From positions 434,001 through 498,000 of the forward strand of contig JALJCQ010000026.1 in the NCBI GenBank assembly GCA_023091665.1: a DNA stretch of 64,000 nucleotides. The letters are read 5' to 3'. Shown here one piece after another: positions 30,211 through 40,550 of the stretch. The notes under the pieces were generated by a model. That model saw only the letters and a program-made list of their open reading frames with translations. It was not told the DNA's origin and made no database searches. Numbering within the stretch: position 1 is the stretch's first letter; each line of letters begins with the position of its first letter. Position numbers and translations under genes: made by a program. This DNA comes from Pythium myriotylum. Taxonomy: Eukaryota; Oomycota; Peronosporomycetes; Pythiales; Pythiaceae.

Positions 30211-31723
30211 TCAGTCCAACGTGTGGTCATCGTGATTGGTCGTGAGTCGCAAGTTCTTTTCCATCACCACAACGTTTTGCTGCATGAGCTGGTCCGTCTC
30301 GTCCGCGGCGATCCGGAGCTGGTTCATCCGCATCCACAGCTGGAGTTGGTGCTCATTCAGTGTCGGGGCTGGTGGCCGTTCCAGGCTCGCGTGCTGTTCC
30401 GAATGGGAATGAGCTAAGTCGATACTGTACACAGACGAGAACGAGTTCGACGACTCGCTCAAACTGGAGTACATGTCGCTCTCTCGCACAGAGCTGCGAC
30501 TTATCACGCTCGATGTGATAGTGTCACTGTGGCCTCTCTTCAGTTCGCCGCTTTGGTTTAGGATCGCGACTTCAGCAGAACGCGTCGAGTTCGACGATGA
30601 GGTCGAGCTAGTGCTGTTGAAGCGCACGGTGCGATTCGAGTTCGCCACGTGCTCGATCGTGGCGACGTCTGCCGGGTTGATTCTCGCTGCCTTGGTGATG
30701 CACGTCTTGCACACACGCGTGGAGACGCGAATGAGTGTGCCTGACGGCTTGACGTGTGTGAGCTTGCGCTTGTCCATGCATCGCTTACACACGCGTGCGC
30801 GACACAGATCGCACGATGCCAGAGTGCGGAAGCCCGAGATGCTGCGAGTGCACAGAGGGCATTGGCTCCTCGTTGCGAGCCACGAAGGCGAGCTTCTTGT
30901 TCTGTCCTGCGAGGACGAGCCGCCAGATCGCGATGAGGCTGATACAAACCGAGAAGACGGCGATGCTGTCGCCGAGACGCCCACCTGGCTCGATGAAGCC
31001 GCGCATAAACACCTCGACGGAGCCGTTGCCCGTGTCACGGAAGATGAACGCGGACGAAAAGAGAGCACGGATGAGCCCGAACCGCGAGAGCTCGCCGCAT
31101 CCTGGGAGATCAACCGAGTGCATGATGATGTAGCCGATGCGTTCGCCATTGGGCAGCACGCGCGTGCCGACGCTCTCGAGGTTGACCGTGTCACGCGGTG
31201 TGATGACGCCGATGCTGTTCGCGAACTGGAAAACAAGCTGCCAGCGCACGAGAAGCTGCCGCAGCGGGTCGTTCTCAGTCGGAGCGACGACAGTCGCGAG
31301 TACGCGCGCGTCGGCCGACTCGTCCTTGATGTACGTCGTGCGGATGAGCGTGTCGAGCTTAGTGGGCGCGAGAACACCGTAGAGCAGGTCGTCCAGCGAG
31401 CCCGGAATCGTGCCCGTGCCGAGACACGTGGGCACTCGCCATGTCTTGGTTGAGGGCTCCTGCAAGGGCTCGTGCAGTGACATATCGGGCGTGCATCCGC
31501 CGAGCTCGCCCCGACCGACGCGCTTGTGGATGGACACGTTCTCGCGCGACATGACATGCTTCCACTTGGTGCGGTCGAGCACGCGCTGCTGGTGGACGAT
31601 GAAGTCGTCGTTCTCGGCCAGCGCCTCATCGAGCAGCGTGTCCGAGAGCCACGCGAGGCGCTCCTCCTGTGCACGCGAGAGCGTCACCGGATCGAAAGGC
31701 TCTTCCTCGAGCGGCACTTTCAT
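30211..31723 (-). pseudogene. START/zinc-finger gene B5 with a frameshifting deletion
   Basis: ATG 31723 (MKVPLEEEPF) opens a normal B-type START core of 284 residues: W54-K-H-V-M, G-T-I-P-G-S-L-D-D, T-P-R-D, N-G-E-R-I-G-Y and Q-N-K-K-L-A-F-V-A-R-N. At about 30870 the frame changes. The original frame stops at 30785, while the next frame carries the complete finger (CPLC, CDLC, CKRC, CKTC) and the normal C-terminal helix (MRMNQLRIAADETDQLMQ) to the stop at 30211. Paralogues have about 25 residues between the A-R-N and the first Cys; here only about three codons remain. A deletion of roughly 65-68 bp fits. An intron cannot explain missing sequence. Both halves are otherwise well preserved, so the break is recent or an assembly error. 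Confidence 0.8.
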
Positions 31724-32157
31724 CGATGACGGCCTCTTTTAACAAGTGGCGAACAGTGTCGGAGGCGCCAGGATCACTGCCCTTCGAGTCATCCGAGTCG
31801 CGCGTGGCAGCTGGCGCCGAGCGATAACGCCGGGGTCCAGGTGGCTCGTCGCGCCAGACCAGGCAGCCGCCTCTTTCTGCGGTGGATAACAACCGGCAGG
31901 AGACTTTCAAGCTGCAAGAGGGAGACGTTGCGACGAGGCTTTGTTGAAGCGATGCGGCTACGGACCCGTTGTCGCCTATCTGTTTTTCCGGTCTAGACAA
32001 CTCCGGATGTTTCGCGCGCAGGCGGCTCGGCGACGTCACGAGAGAGGACAACCCAGAGCGAGAGAGAGAGCACGAACGTGTGCGTGGGAGGGGGGGTGGT
32101 GGCTATTTCGTCTTTACTTACATACTTGGACAAGCGTTCGGTCGGTCCCTGCCAACT
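31724..32157. other. Intergenic region between B5 and the C gene
   Basis: 434 bp. B5 promoter and C-gene 3' flank. Contains short GA and G runs near 32060-32100; nothing else recognised. Confidence 0.5.
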
Positions 32158-33666
32158 TCAAGAAGATCGCGAGCGAGCCGCGGCGTGCTGCATGACCTTG
32201 GTCTGCTCCTTGGCGAGCTGGTACGTCTCCTCGGCCTGCAGTCGCAGCTCGTTGATGCGCATCCACCACTGCATCTTGGCGTTCGGCTGCGGCGTCTGCT
32301 GCGTGGCCCAGCGCGCCGGCAGCGTCTGCGTCGCTCGTGCCGCGAACGGCAGCTGCGCAGGGCTCTCGACCTTGGGCGTCGGCACGAGCGGCGGGCGTTC
32401 GTCGCGGAGGCTTCGTGAGGACGCCGAGAGGGGACGACTCGAGTGGCTCGAGGCGTGGAGATCGACGTCGACCGAGGCCGTCGAGCTGTTGAGCCGCGAG
32501 CGCTCGCGAGAGCCCCGCGCGTACTCGTAGGCGGCGATCTCGGCGGCGTTGTCCACCTGCTTGGCGACCGAGATGCAGCGCTTGCAGACAGCGACGGTCT
32601 TGCGGCGCAGCTGGAACTTGGAGCCGCCGAGGATCAGCTTGCGCGTCGTGATGCAGCGCGAGCAGACAAGCACGCGGCAGATGGCGCACTCGCCGAGCGA
32701 GCGGAAGCCCGAGAGGCTGCGCGCGCACTGCTCGCAGCTCGCGCTCGAGTTGAGTCGCGACCGGGGCTCGATCTCGCGCGGCGACGGCGGCTCGCGGCGC
32801 TGCCGCGTGAGCATCCACGCGAGCTTCTTCTTGATGGCGCACTCGGTCACGCGCGAGACGCTGATCATGACGGTCGCGCCCGAGAGCGCGGCGAGCTTGG
32901 TGGGCAAGTTGCCGCCGGCGTCCGACGTGAGCGTGGCGTAGAGCTCGACGATGCCCGGCGCGGCCTGGCGGAAGAGGTAGCAGGCCGACACGCGCGCGCG
33001 CACGACGCCGTCCGAGCGCGGCCGCACCATCTCGGGCAGCTCGATCGAGTGGTAGACGACGTAGCCGACGCGCTCGCTGCTGGCGCCGGCGTGGAGCTGC
33101 ACGTGGCGGAAGCCCGAGGCCTCGAGGTAGAGCGTGTCGCGCGGCTTGACGAGCGCCGGGATCTTGGACGCGCGGCCGACGAGCTTGATGCCAAAGTACT
33201 GGAAGGGCTCGTCGCTCGTGGGGCGCACAATGTCGTGGAGCACGTGGTGCTCGGTGAACTCGTCCTGGATGTAGAGCGAGCGCGTGGCCATGGCGAGCTC
33301 GGTGGGCGTGGCGCCGCCGTAGAGCGCGTCGTCGAGCGTGCCGAGGATCGTGCCGACGCAGAGCAGCTTGGCCACGGGCGTCCAGTCGGCGTGCGGGCGG
33401 TGGGGTGCCGCCGAGTCGCTCGCGCCCGTGAACACGGTCGGGTGGAAGCGCTCTCGCGAGCGGTAGATCTCGACGCGCTGGTGGGACTTGAAGGGCTTCC
33501 ACCGGCTCTTGTCGACCGAGCGGCGGTGGAAGTCGCCCGGCTTGTCGCCCACGAGCTGCTGGAACTGCGCGGTCGTCTGGTCCACGATGGCCTCGACGAT
33601 CTGGTGGAAGCGCTGGCGCTGCTCCGGGGAGACGTCGACGGCCGAGAGCTGGCTGGAGACGGACAT
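32158..33666 (-). CDS. START-like/FYVE-related zinc-finger protein, subgroup C
   Basis: 502 aa using ATG 33666 (MSVSSQLSAV). An in-frame ATG at 33828 would add 54 Arg/Pro-rich residues encoded partly by a tandem repeat, so it is not chosen. It lacks the M-K-x-P-L start of A and B genes. Core: W56-K-P-F-K, G-T-I-L-G-T-L-D-D at 105-113, K-P-R-D at 174-177, E-R-V-G-Y at 198-202, and I-K-K-K-L-A-W at 278-284. Zinc finger: C311/314, C327/330, C335/338 and C361/364. The C-terminal helix is kept (WWMRINELRLQAEETYQLAK). The gene is very GC-rich, which creates long false open frames on the other strand and in other frames. Confidence 0.88.
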   Translation of the reverse strand: MSVSSQLSAVDVSPEQRQRFHQIVEAIVDQTTAQFQQLVGDKPGDFHRRSVDKSRWKPFKSHQRVEIYRSRERFHPTVFTGASDSAAPHRPHADWTPVAKLLCVGTILGTLDDALYGGATPTELAMATRSLYIQDEFTEHHVLHDIVRPTSDEPFQYFGIKLVGRASKIPALVKPRDTLYLEASGFRHVQLHAGASSERVGYVVYHSIELPEMVRPRSDGVVRARVSACYLFRQAAPGIVELYATLTSDAGGNLPTKLAALSGATVMISVSRVTECAIKKKLAWMLTRQRREPPSPREIEPRSRLNSSASCEQCARSLSGFRSLGECAICRVLVCSRCITTRKLILGGSKFQLRRKTVAVCKRCISVAKQVDNAAEIAAYEYARGSRERSRLNSSTASVDVDLHASSHSSRPLSASSRSLRDERPPLVPTPKVESPAQLPFAARATQTLPARWATQQTPQPNAKMQWWMRINELRLQAEETYQLAKEQTKVMQHAAARSRSS

Positions 33667-34239
33667 GGCTGCACGTGGAGAGACCGTGGGGTCGGATAGC
33701 GGAGACCGTGAGTTCGGATAGCGGAGACCGTGGAGAGTTGGCTTCTCGGAGACCAAGTCGCTCTCTCGGTGAAGGGGGCGCAGGCGGCGCCGAGTGAATA
33801 GATAGATAGCAAGGGGCGCCTTTCCCATCGGCGCAGCGCTGGACTTCCGGCCGATCCCATTGCCGAGCTTGAAGCTGCCGGCGCAAACGGGCCATGATGA
33901 GGGTCACTGGCGCGGAAGATTACCACTGCGCAAACGCATACCCTGACGATGACGACCCATTCAAAACTTGCTGACATGGATACAAGGAAGGTGGTAAGGG
34001 TAACTGTATGAATAGATACCCGGTTGAAGGCGATGGAGTTTCCGCGCTCTGAACAGCGCCCCTCCTCTTTTTGGGTGGAGAGGTTGCTGGCACAATCTGG
34101 TTGGATGCAGTAATCCGGTCAAAGCGTGAACGCGAGATTACGTTGCGGTGCAGTTGCCGCGCGTGCTTACGTTGCTGGGAAGGCGCGCTTGCGACTGGCG
34201 AGGATCGAACACTACAACTTGTCCTCTGACTCAAGTCTC
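33667..34239. other. Promoter side of the C gene
   Basis: 573 bp. The 75 bp next to the gene hold a 22-bp tandem repeat, listed separately. The remainder up to the membrane-protein pseudogene shows nothing recognisable. Confidence 0.45.
33680..33740. repeat. 22-bp tandem repeat upstream of the C gene
   Basis: Two full copies (33680-33701 and 33702-33723), differing at a single base, and a partial third copy of a unit beginning GAGACCGTG and ending GGATAGCG. The repeat starts 14 bp upstream of the ATG. Its core CGGAGACC recurs upstream of other genes in the window. Confidence 0.75.
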
Positions 34240-34607
34240 GACGCGGGGCCCCTCGTCTCGGAAGATCAGCCCCGTTGAGCCCACCAAGACCATCTCCGAG
34301 CGACGGGTCGCAGAACTAGACCTCACCAAGCACTTGACGCTCGTTGCACCACTCGACACGATCTTCAACGGACGTGAGACCGTCCTGACGACCGAAGTTC
34401 TCGTAAAACCAACGCACAAGGTCTCTACGGACGACACTCGAAGGGCCCATAAGCACGTAGCGTCTGACGAGAGAGGGACAGGCCACCGCGACGTCTCGAT
34501 ACCCACCAGTGGTAGCTTCTGTTCTGTGTTGACGCGAGTTCGACATTGCAGAGGGCTCCCAGGGCACTGCAAAGGGGTCTACCAGACGAGTGTGCGCGAG
34601 TCAGCAG

Positions 34608-35140
34608 CAGGGTTTCCGAAAATTGACTTTTTAAGTATTCGACCCATCGATCGAGCCTCGAAAATACTAATTGCATTATTCGAATTATTTTGGCTTCTGC
34701 TGGTACTGGTCCATCCATCAATCACAATACCGAATTGCTGAGGCAGCAAGTCGGTGGTCTTTGCCCGCACACAAAGATACACCATCTGCATGTACTTGTC
34801 CAGCGTCTCCGTAGAGATTTCGCTCATCTTTGCATTCTTTCCAACCAAGCGACGTTCGCAGAAGCTCAGAGGCATACGCTCCATAACGCACCACTCCATC
34901 CAACGATAGATCTCATGCACCCGAGGTTCCACCACAGTAGACCCAAAACAACCATTCCCATTGCGTCTGAGCTCCACTTCATCTCTGAAGTTTGCGTGCT
35001 GAGAGCGCAAGTGGTTCTTGCGATTGCTGTAGCCGTTGCCGACGGCGTACGGTTTGCTACACAGAACGCACACGGCCCTACCGGCGGTCTGCAGGAGTGA
35101 ACAGCGTCTCGCACACGATCTTATCGTCTGCCGGAGGCAT
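34608..35140 (-). pseudogene. hAT transposase N-terminal fragment (BED finger and start of DDE domain)
   Basis: A possible start ATG at 35140 (MPPADDKIVCETLF) is followed by a frame change near 35080. The next frame reads CVLCSKPYAV, then NRKNHLRSQH, a BED finger (C-x2-C then H-x4-H type). Further on comes FGIVIDGWTSTS, the first catalytic Asp region of hAT transposases. After that the similarity stops and the sequence runs into the left terminal repeat. The catalytic domain is largely deleted, so it cannot move by itself. Confidence 0.8.
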
Positions 35141-35321
35141 CTTGCCGAATCATTAATGTGATGTTGGAATCAGTGTGTGCCGAGCGAGGTGGTCGGTTCC
35201 AGAGCGTGATAACCAACCGTTTACCAGGCACTTTTTTTTCTCATAGTTTGGCGCCAGAATACTAATTCACTTTTAAAAAGTCAATATTACTTTTTTGAAA
35301 AGTATTTTTTCGGAATCCCTG
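34608..35321. mobile_element. Deleted hAT transposon with intact ends and 8-bp target duplication
   Basis: The left end begins CAGGGTTTCCGAAAA at 34608. The right end, read inward from 35321, begins CAGGGATTCCGAAAA, so the terminal inverted repeats match at about 20 of 24 positions. Both ends are flanked by the same 8-bp direct repeat GTCAGCAG (34600-34607 and 35322-35329). CAGGG ends with an 8-bp duplication are typical of the hAT superfamily, and the interior encodes a hAT-type fragment. At 714 bp it is far shorter than an autonomous element. It sits inside the membrane-protein pseudogene. Confidence 0.88.
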
Positions 35322-36340
35322 GTCAGCAGAAGCAGCGTGGCCACGGAGACTGGGATGTGATAGCCGATGCGTCCGCACTGATAAAACGACGGAACGTGTG
35401 CGCGCGCCTGCCAGCGGATTGCGTTGCTTTGTCTGGTAGGAGATCGTGGTATTGAACAAGGTCGCGAACGCAAAAGCGCATCCCTCGACAAACGACGACT
35501 CGTGATTGAGGAACACTCGCTTGGTTACTTGCTAGCTCCGGTCTCTTCTGAGTTGAATTTCATACGATCATCTCAAACAGCAGCGAGAGGATGTTGATGA
35601 GGTTGAAGCGGAGCGAGACTCTACACGAAATCGCGAGTTTCTCAGTCGCGACCATCATGTAAAGATCAGCCATCGCCCTGGACAAAAAATATAGATGAGT
35701 AAGAGTCGATGGGGGTTGGCTCCATTGTCGGCGTCCACGACTGCGTCCCGCGGATGCACACGATCGCCATATGTAGAGCGACGATCAAGGTTTCGCTTGA
35801 AGTGCAGAAGCCCTCACGATACCCGAGCCACGTAGTGTCGTAAACCAGAAACCACGTCGAGCTGCTGTCCTACCTAACCCACATCAAGTCGACCGACCGA
35901 GTTTCCGTTCTCGATTCATGCATGCACATCGTCGAACGTAATCTTCGTCGTCCATGTGGCAGTTCCCGTCCTGCGAAATCAAGAGATCGCGCAGAAACTC
36001 CGCGCTTGCGTCACGTCATACCGTAATGAGTCAATTCCAGGTTTCACCCGAGATTTGCAATGATCGTCCGTCAGGATACCGGTAACGGAACGCGAGGTTT
36101 TCGGTCAGCGGTGGTGCTGCTTGTGGGAGTAGTCCGATTGATTAGACCGTTCCGCTGCATGTAAACCAATATTCTTCCGCCCCAAGAAAAACGTTTCCAC
36201 CAGCGGCAAAGTCTCCAGCAGTCCATACGAGATTAGAACCTGCATGTTCCTGTGGATAAGGTGAGGTTGCAGAGCGCACGCAACTGCCGACACAGCCAGA
36301 GCTCATCGGTGATGCGGAGTGAGAGCAGGCGCAAACTATC

Positions 36341-36645
36341 TTGATGTTGACACACAAGCCGAACAGGTAGAATGCTTGGGATTCACTTGACGTGTGGAAT
36401 CGAACGAGACGACGTTGTCATCCGAACACTATTTTCGGTTCCAAAATGGAGACGTCGGGGTGGTTCGACGTGCGTGATGAAACTGTCCGTCGCATCTCAC
36501 GGCATGCGAATGAGTGCGGTTTCACAAGGAACCAACGGGACTCATTTCAGACGATCGAGTTCACCCCATTTCAATAGCCTCTACGTGTGAGCTAGACGCA
36601 CGATGCAAGAAGTCGCATGGGCCACGAACGTGCTGGAATCGGAGG
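36341..36645. other. Gap between membrane-protein pseudogene and gene
   Basis: About 300 bp with nothing recognisable. It holds the 3' flank of the next minus-strand gene. Confidence 0.4.
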
Positions 36646-38310
36646 TCAAGCGGCGTATTTCTTGCTTTGAATTGGTAGTCGCGCGGTTGCTTGTGAGGAA
36701 TCGGGACCAGCAGAGACGGGGCCACCGAGAGTTTGGTCGCACAAGGCAACATCTCCGAGGACGCGTCGCTCATTACATTGATCGACTGCGGAGCCGAAAA
36801 CCACCCCAATCGCGACGAGGCCGTTGCGCGGTGTGGCAAACCAATAAACTTCTGGCTGCACAAGACGTTTTTCTTCCACCCCAGAGACCGTCTGCAGGAG
36901 ACTGTACACGCCCAATGACTTTCGAGGGAAGTAGAGCCCGTCGGAGCGAATGCGATAGCCTGTTGTGTAAGCGAGCTTCTGCCGTACTCCCAAAATGACA
37001 TCCACACAGCAAGGCGCTGTGATTGGTGTAAGTGATCGATACTTCCACCACATGAGCGAGACAGTTCCCACTGTTCGAATCGTGACCAGAAGGATAATAA
37101 TCATCGATACGGGCACAAGATGCCCGATGAGTCCCCACAGGTAGAACGATACAGCCTCAGCGACGGGCAGCGTCTCGCTCACCTTGGAGCGATTGGTGAT
37201 AGTGAGAAAAAACTGCACGGCAAATGCACAAGCGCATTCCCCGATAATCGACGACTCGTGGTTGAAGAGCAGCCGCTTTATTGCACGCAGTCGCCAGCTC
37301 CGACGAAAGCAACTCCTGCTTTCGATCATCTCGAAGAGCACCGACAGGAGGCTCGCGAGGTTGTATCCGAGCGAGAGACTCTGCACGAGTCCGCGAACCC
37401 CTTCAGTCGTGATCATCATGTACAGATCGGTCATGAGTCCTTCGAGGAGAAAGTATAGAATTCCTGCGCGGTGGAAATTGTTCGCACTATGAGCCGTCAG
37501 CCTCGCACATTCCTGAATGTAGATAATGGCATCGTGGGGGAGGATACGTTCACCTTCGTCGTAGTGCCGAGCGATGAACCGCTTGAAGAGGACGAAGCTG
37601 CGGCGCATTACAAGCGCGCGAAACCCGAGCCACACAATGCAGTACACTACAAACCACGTCGAGCTGCGGTATCCTTCCTCACCCACGTCGTTCGCCAGAG
37701 CCTCTCCATTCAAGTCAGCTGATCCGAGCTTCCCCACTTTCATCGACGCCTGCATGTTAGTTTTGCACAGCTCGCCGTGGCCTTCTTCGTAGAACGCCAA
37801 GTACCCGACACTGCCGTGGTAGAAGTAGTAATTGATCACCCAGACGTCCTGTTCACATTTGATCAAATTCGGAGCCTTCTTTGATCCCGTGACGTAGTTA
37901 TTGCCGTGCATATTATACTGCGGGATCACGAAATGGCACAGAAAGCGCCCACTCGCTTTCGTATAATAGTGAGTCGGATCCAGGTTCCACCAGATATTGG
38001 CGATCATCAGGCCTCGCACAGGACAGATGGTCGTGATGTTCTCGGTCAGCGGCTGAGCAGCGTACGGGAGCAGATCTTGCGAGATCTTGTGCGGTGTAGC
38101 GAGGTTGACAAACGAGCGCAGTTGGAGCAACCAAGGTGTCAGCACCGCGCCGACCCAGAGCGAGAGTAGAAACAGCCGATGGTTGGTCAGCGGTGGCGAG
38201 TGCCGCGGCTGCGACGCCGGCAGCACGGCGATCGCGAGCTTGCCCGTCGTGTCTGATCTTCCATTCGCTTCCGGCGACGGCGTCTCGTCCGAGCATACGA
38301 CCTTGGCCAT
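36646..38310 (-). CDS. Multi-pass membrane protein, unassigned oomycete-type family
   Basis: 554 aa, start ATG 38310. After a polar N-terminus (about 45 aa) comes a hydrophobic segment LFLLSLWVGAVLTPWLLQL. A loop of about 150 aa follows with N-glycosylation-type NIT, aromatic clusters (IWWNLDPTHYY, FYHGSVGYLAFYEEG) and scattered Cys, probably extracytoplasmic. At least five more hydrophobic segments follow: WFVVYCIVWLGFRALVM, GILYFLLEGLMTDLYMMI, LLSVLFEMI, AFAVQFFLTI, and FYLWGLIGHLVPVSMIIILL. The C-terminal about 130 aa is soluble (SDGLYFPRKSLGVYSLL, CNERRVLGDVALCD). I recognise no catalytic motif. The paralogue at 40551-42173 and the pseudogene at 34240 show it is a local family. Membrane location is inferred; the function is unknown. 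Confidence 0.8.
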   Translation of the reverse strand: MAKVVCSDETPSPEANGRSDTTGKLAIAVLPASQPRHSPPLTNHRLFLLSLWVGAVLTPWLLQLRSFVNLATPHKISQDLLPYAAQPLTENITTICPVRGLMIANIWWNLDPTHYYTKASGRFLCHFVIPQYNMHGNNYVTGSKKAPNLIKCEQDVWVINYYFYHGSVGYLAFYEEGHGELCKTNMQASMKVGKLGSADLNGEALANDVGEEGYRSSTWFVVYCIVWLGFRALVMRRSFVLFKRFIARHYDEGERILPHDAIIYIQECARLTAHSANNFHRAGILYFLLEGLMTDLYMMITTEGVRGLVQSLSLGYNLASLLSVLFEMIESRSCFRRSWRLRAIKRLLFNHESSIIGECACAFAVQFFLTITNRSKVSETLPVAEAVSFYLWGLIGHLVPVSMIIILLVTIRTVGTVSLMWWKYRSLTPITAPCCVDVILGVRQKLAYTTGYRIRSDGLYFPRKSLGVYSLLQTVSGVEEKRLVQPEVYWFATPRNGLVAIGVVFGSAVDQCNERRVLGDVALCDQTLGGPVSAGPDSSQATARLPIQSKKYAA

Positions 38311-38898
38311 GGCCGTTATGACCCTCGTTTATCGGAGACTGTCATGCTGCGACTTGGCTCACTTGGCAGGGACCTTCCAACGCGAACGCTGCGATCGTGG
38401 TTGGCCGTTGCAGCACGCTTCTCCGGGCGGTCCGTTACATGGCGAGATAGCAAGCAGCAGGGCGAGCTTCGTACGTAGGGTCTCCCATCTCTCATCCGTT
38501 CGGCTCAGACCGGCTTGTTCTTACCTGTGGTGTGTGGTTACAAACCCAGTGGCTGCCCTCGCACCCACCGAGTCACGGTCTCACTTATCTCGCGGGCAAT
38601 CGTGCCACACGTGACTCGGCGTCCTTTCCCCGGCTTCACGCACTGCGAGGCGACAGCCGCGTCTCGCCGGACGCAGATACCAGATGCTGAGATCTCCTGC
38701 TGTCGACGTCACCACTTGTCGGTGGAGATCAAGCCATCCGTGATCAGGGCTTCGGTGTGCCGAACGATCGCGGCTCGGTCTCTCTCTCTAGGACCATGGA
38801 CAGACTCGCTTGATCTCGCATCACACAGTGCTGTACACCTCGACGCGACTCGGCTCTTTGCTTCACTTCCACTTTTCGATTTTCCCTCGCACACGACA
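38311..38898. other. Divergent promoter region between membrane-protein gene and START gene D1
   Basis: 588 bp separating two head-to-head genes. A TTTATCGGAGAC element lies at 38330-38341, about 20 bp from the minus-strand ATG, and an initiator-like motif lies near 38863 for the plus-strand gene. No ATG-initiated coding frame of note. Confidence 0.5.
38863..38877 (+). promoter_or_regulatory. Candidate initiator plus flanking element upstream of D1
   Basis: TCACTTCCACTTTTC lies 22-36 bp upstream of the ATG. It matches the oomycete core promoter pattern of a TCAYTYY initiator followed by a T-rich flanking element. Pattern match only. Confidence 0.45.
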
Positions 38899-40329
38899 AT
38901 GTTCCCTCTGCGCGACGGGTTCTTCAAGCCGCTGCAGTTCGCGCCCGAGGACCTCGCGAGCTGGAAAGAGCTCGTGGTCGGACTCGTCGACCGCACGCTC
39001 GTCGAGGAAGCGCCCGTGGTCGCGACCCAGTACGAGGGAGGCGTGGACACGCGACAGTGGAAGCACGTCAAGACAAGGGACCAGCTGCGCGTCTTCCAGC
39101 CGCGCTCGGGCTCTGTCGCCGCCATCAACGCGCCGTGCGTGCTGGCCGTCGGCACCATCGAAGGCACGCTCGAGGACGTCATCTACGGCATCCATAACAC
39201 AACCACGCGCGACATCCGCGTCACGCGCGCCTTCCTCAGCGACAGCTCGCTCGACTCGGCCGTGCTCCACGTCTTCGAGAACGGCAGCGACGACGATCCG
39301 TTCCGTAGCCTCGCACTCAAGTGGCGCGTGGTCGCGACCCCGGCTGGCAATCTCGTCAAGAACCGCGACGGCTGCATGCTCGAGTACATGGGGATCAGCC
39401 GCGACGAACACGGCAGGCGGTTTGCATTCCAAGTTTCGGAGAACCTGGATCACCCGATATGTCCACGCTTCACCGACCAGGGCGTCGTGCGCGCCGAGGT
39501 CCACATCCGCGCCATCTACCGAGAGCTTGATGCCGGTCGTGTCGGTGTCTACTTCCACGGCGGCTACAATATGAGTGGCCACATCCCCAAGTTCCTTGCA
39601 AGCTGGACGGCCGCAGCCGTCGCATCTTCAGTCGGCAAGAGCGTCGAGTGTGCGGAGGCTAAGAAGCTCACAGCTCTTGCGTTGTCAAAGACGCACGTCG
39701 CTCTGCGCCAGCAGCGCCACCGCCAGAATCGACTTTCCTCGGTCAAGGAGTGTGCAATCTGCAAGACAAATCCTTCGATTCTGTCGTCTTCCCACGAGTG
39801 CGACGTCTGCTCGTCGGTCGTGTGCAGCAAATGCAGCTCGCACAAGCACGTGCTGTCGGAGACGACCAAGATCCGTGTCAATTGCTGCAAGCAGTGCATT
39901 GTGGCTGCCAAGTCTGTCATTGTAGACCCACGGAAACCGCTCAAGCTTGTTTCTTCGGGATTGTGGGTCTCGCGTGGAGTACTGTCCGCCACATCCGCAA
40001 GATCAGCAGAGCCGGAGCTCAAAATTCCAGGCTGCAACGAAACCATGAGTGCTCGCCAGCGCTCGCTGGACCCGTCGGAAGATGTGGAAACACAAAATAA
40101 GGATACGCAACATCCCAAGTACGGCAGAATGTCGGCATTCGAGACCCGTGAGCCCGCACCCACGGCTTCGGTTCGAAGGCACAGCGACGAAAACACTGAG
40201 CAAGTGCATCCAGAGATGTGGATGCAGATGCTGGAGCTGCGCAAAGCCGCAGAACAAACCTATCGCCTGACGAAAGAGGTCAACAAGCTTATGGCTCCAG
40301 AGCCGCTTACGCGAGCCTACACAAGGTGA
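38899..40329 (+). CDS. START-like/FYVE-related zinc-finger protein, subgroup D1
   Basis: 476 aa. ATG 38899 (MFPLRDGFFK) is the first ATG of the frame; the open upstream part has none. Core: W54-K-H-V-K, G-T-I-E-G-T-L-E-D at 85-93, K-N-R-D at 154-157, R-R-F-A-F at 173-177, and E-A-K-K-L-T at 253-258. Zinc finger: C285/288, C301/304, C309/312 and C330/333, the last preceded by an extra Cys (NCCKQC) as in all D genes. A short linker leads to MWMQMLELRKAAEQTYRLTK. It is the only plus-strand START gene among minus-strand neighbours and lies between the two membrane-protein genes. Confidence 0.9.
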   Translation: MFPLRDGFFKPLQFAPEDLASWKELVVGLVDRTLVEEAPVVATQYEGGVDTRQWKHVKTRDQLRVFQPRSGSVAAINAPCVLAVGTIEGTLEDVIYGIHNTTTRDIRVTRAFLSDSSLDSAVLHVFENGSDDDPFRSLALKWRVVATPAGNLVKNRDGCMLEYMGISRDEHGRRFAFQVSENLDHPICPRFTDQGVVRAEVHIRAIYRELDAGRVGVYFHGGYNMSGHIPKFLASWTAAAVASSVGKSVECAEAKKLTALALSKTHVALRQQRHRQNRLSSVKECAICKTNPSILSSSHECDVCSSVVCSKCSSHKHVLSETTKIRVNCCKQCIVAAKSVIVDPRKPLKLVSSGLWVSRGVLSATSARSAEPELKIPGCNETMSARQRSLDPSEDVETQNKDTQHPKYGRMSAFETREPAPTASVRRHSDENTEQVHPEMWMQMLELRKAAEQTYRLTKEVNKLMAPEPLTRAYTR

Positions 40330-40550
40330 TCTATTTGCTCCATAAATATTGGTATATGTGAGTATTTGAGTGGGGATGAAGCAGAGTTCCGAATCAGTTC
40401 GTTCGACCTGACGCAACGAGTACCATTTTGGTCTTGGCTCTTTCAGACAACACGGACAAGATTTCGGCGCTCTGTCGTCGAATGAGTCGCAAACTCACCC
40501 CCCCTAAAAAATGATTGAGAGCTCCGTTGTTGGCGACACAGACAAGGAGT

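Larger units (their letters stand above)
34240..36340 (-). pseudogene. Membrane-protein family pseudogene split by a hAT element
   Basis: Read from right to left, pieces in several frames match the intact genes at 36646-38310 and 40551-42173: LRALCNLTLSTG (about 36270), IIANLG-stop-NLELTHYG (about 36040), STWFLVYDTTWLGY (about 35850), FLNHESSFVEGCAFAFATLF (35455-35516), FYQCGRIGYHIPVSVATLLL (about 35340-35400), then beyond the inserted element GGLSLSRQTLRAYG (about 34450) and WCNERQVLGEV-stop-FCDPSLG (about 34300-34350). Stops, frame changes and an internal deletion in the central loop make it non-functional. The transposon at 34608-35321 interrupts it. Confidence 0.85.

Noticed and set aside
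30785..31723. Explaining the B5 frame change with an intron
   Set aside because: Sequence is missing relative to paralogues rather than extra, so splicing cannot restore the hinge.
32443..33699. Plus-strand frame of 418 codons opposite the C gene, and a 597-codon minus frame at 32114-33907
   Set aside because: Very GC-rich DNA lacks stops. These frames are low-complexity Arg/Ala products, while the third frame carries a full START core and eight paired cysteines.
33667..33828. In-frame upstream ATG for the C gene at 33828
   Set aside because: The extra 54 residues come partly from the 22-bp tandem repeat and match no relative.
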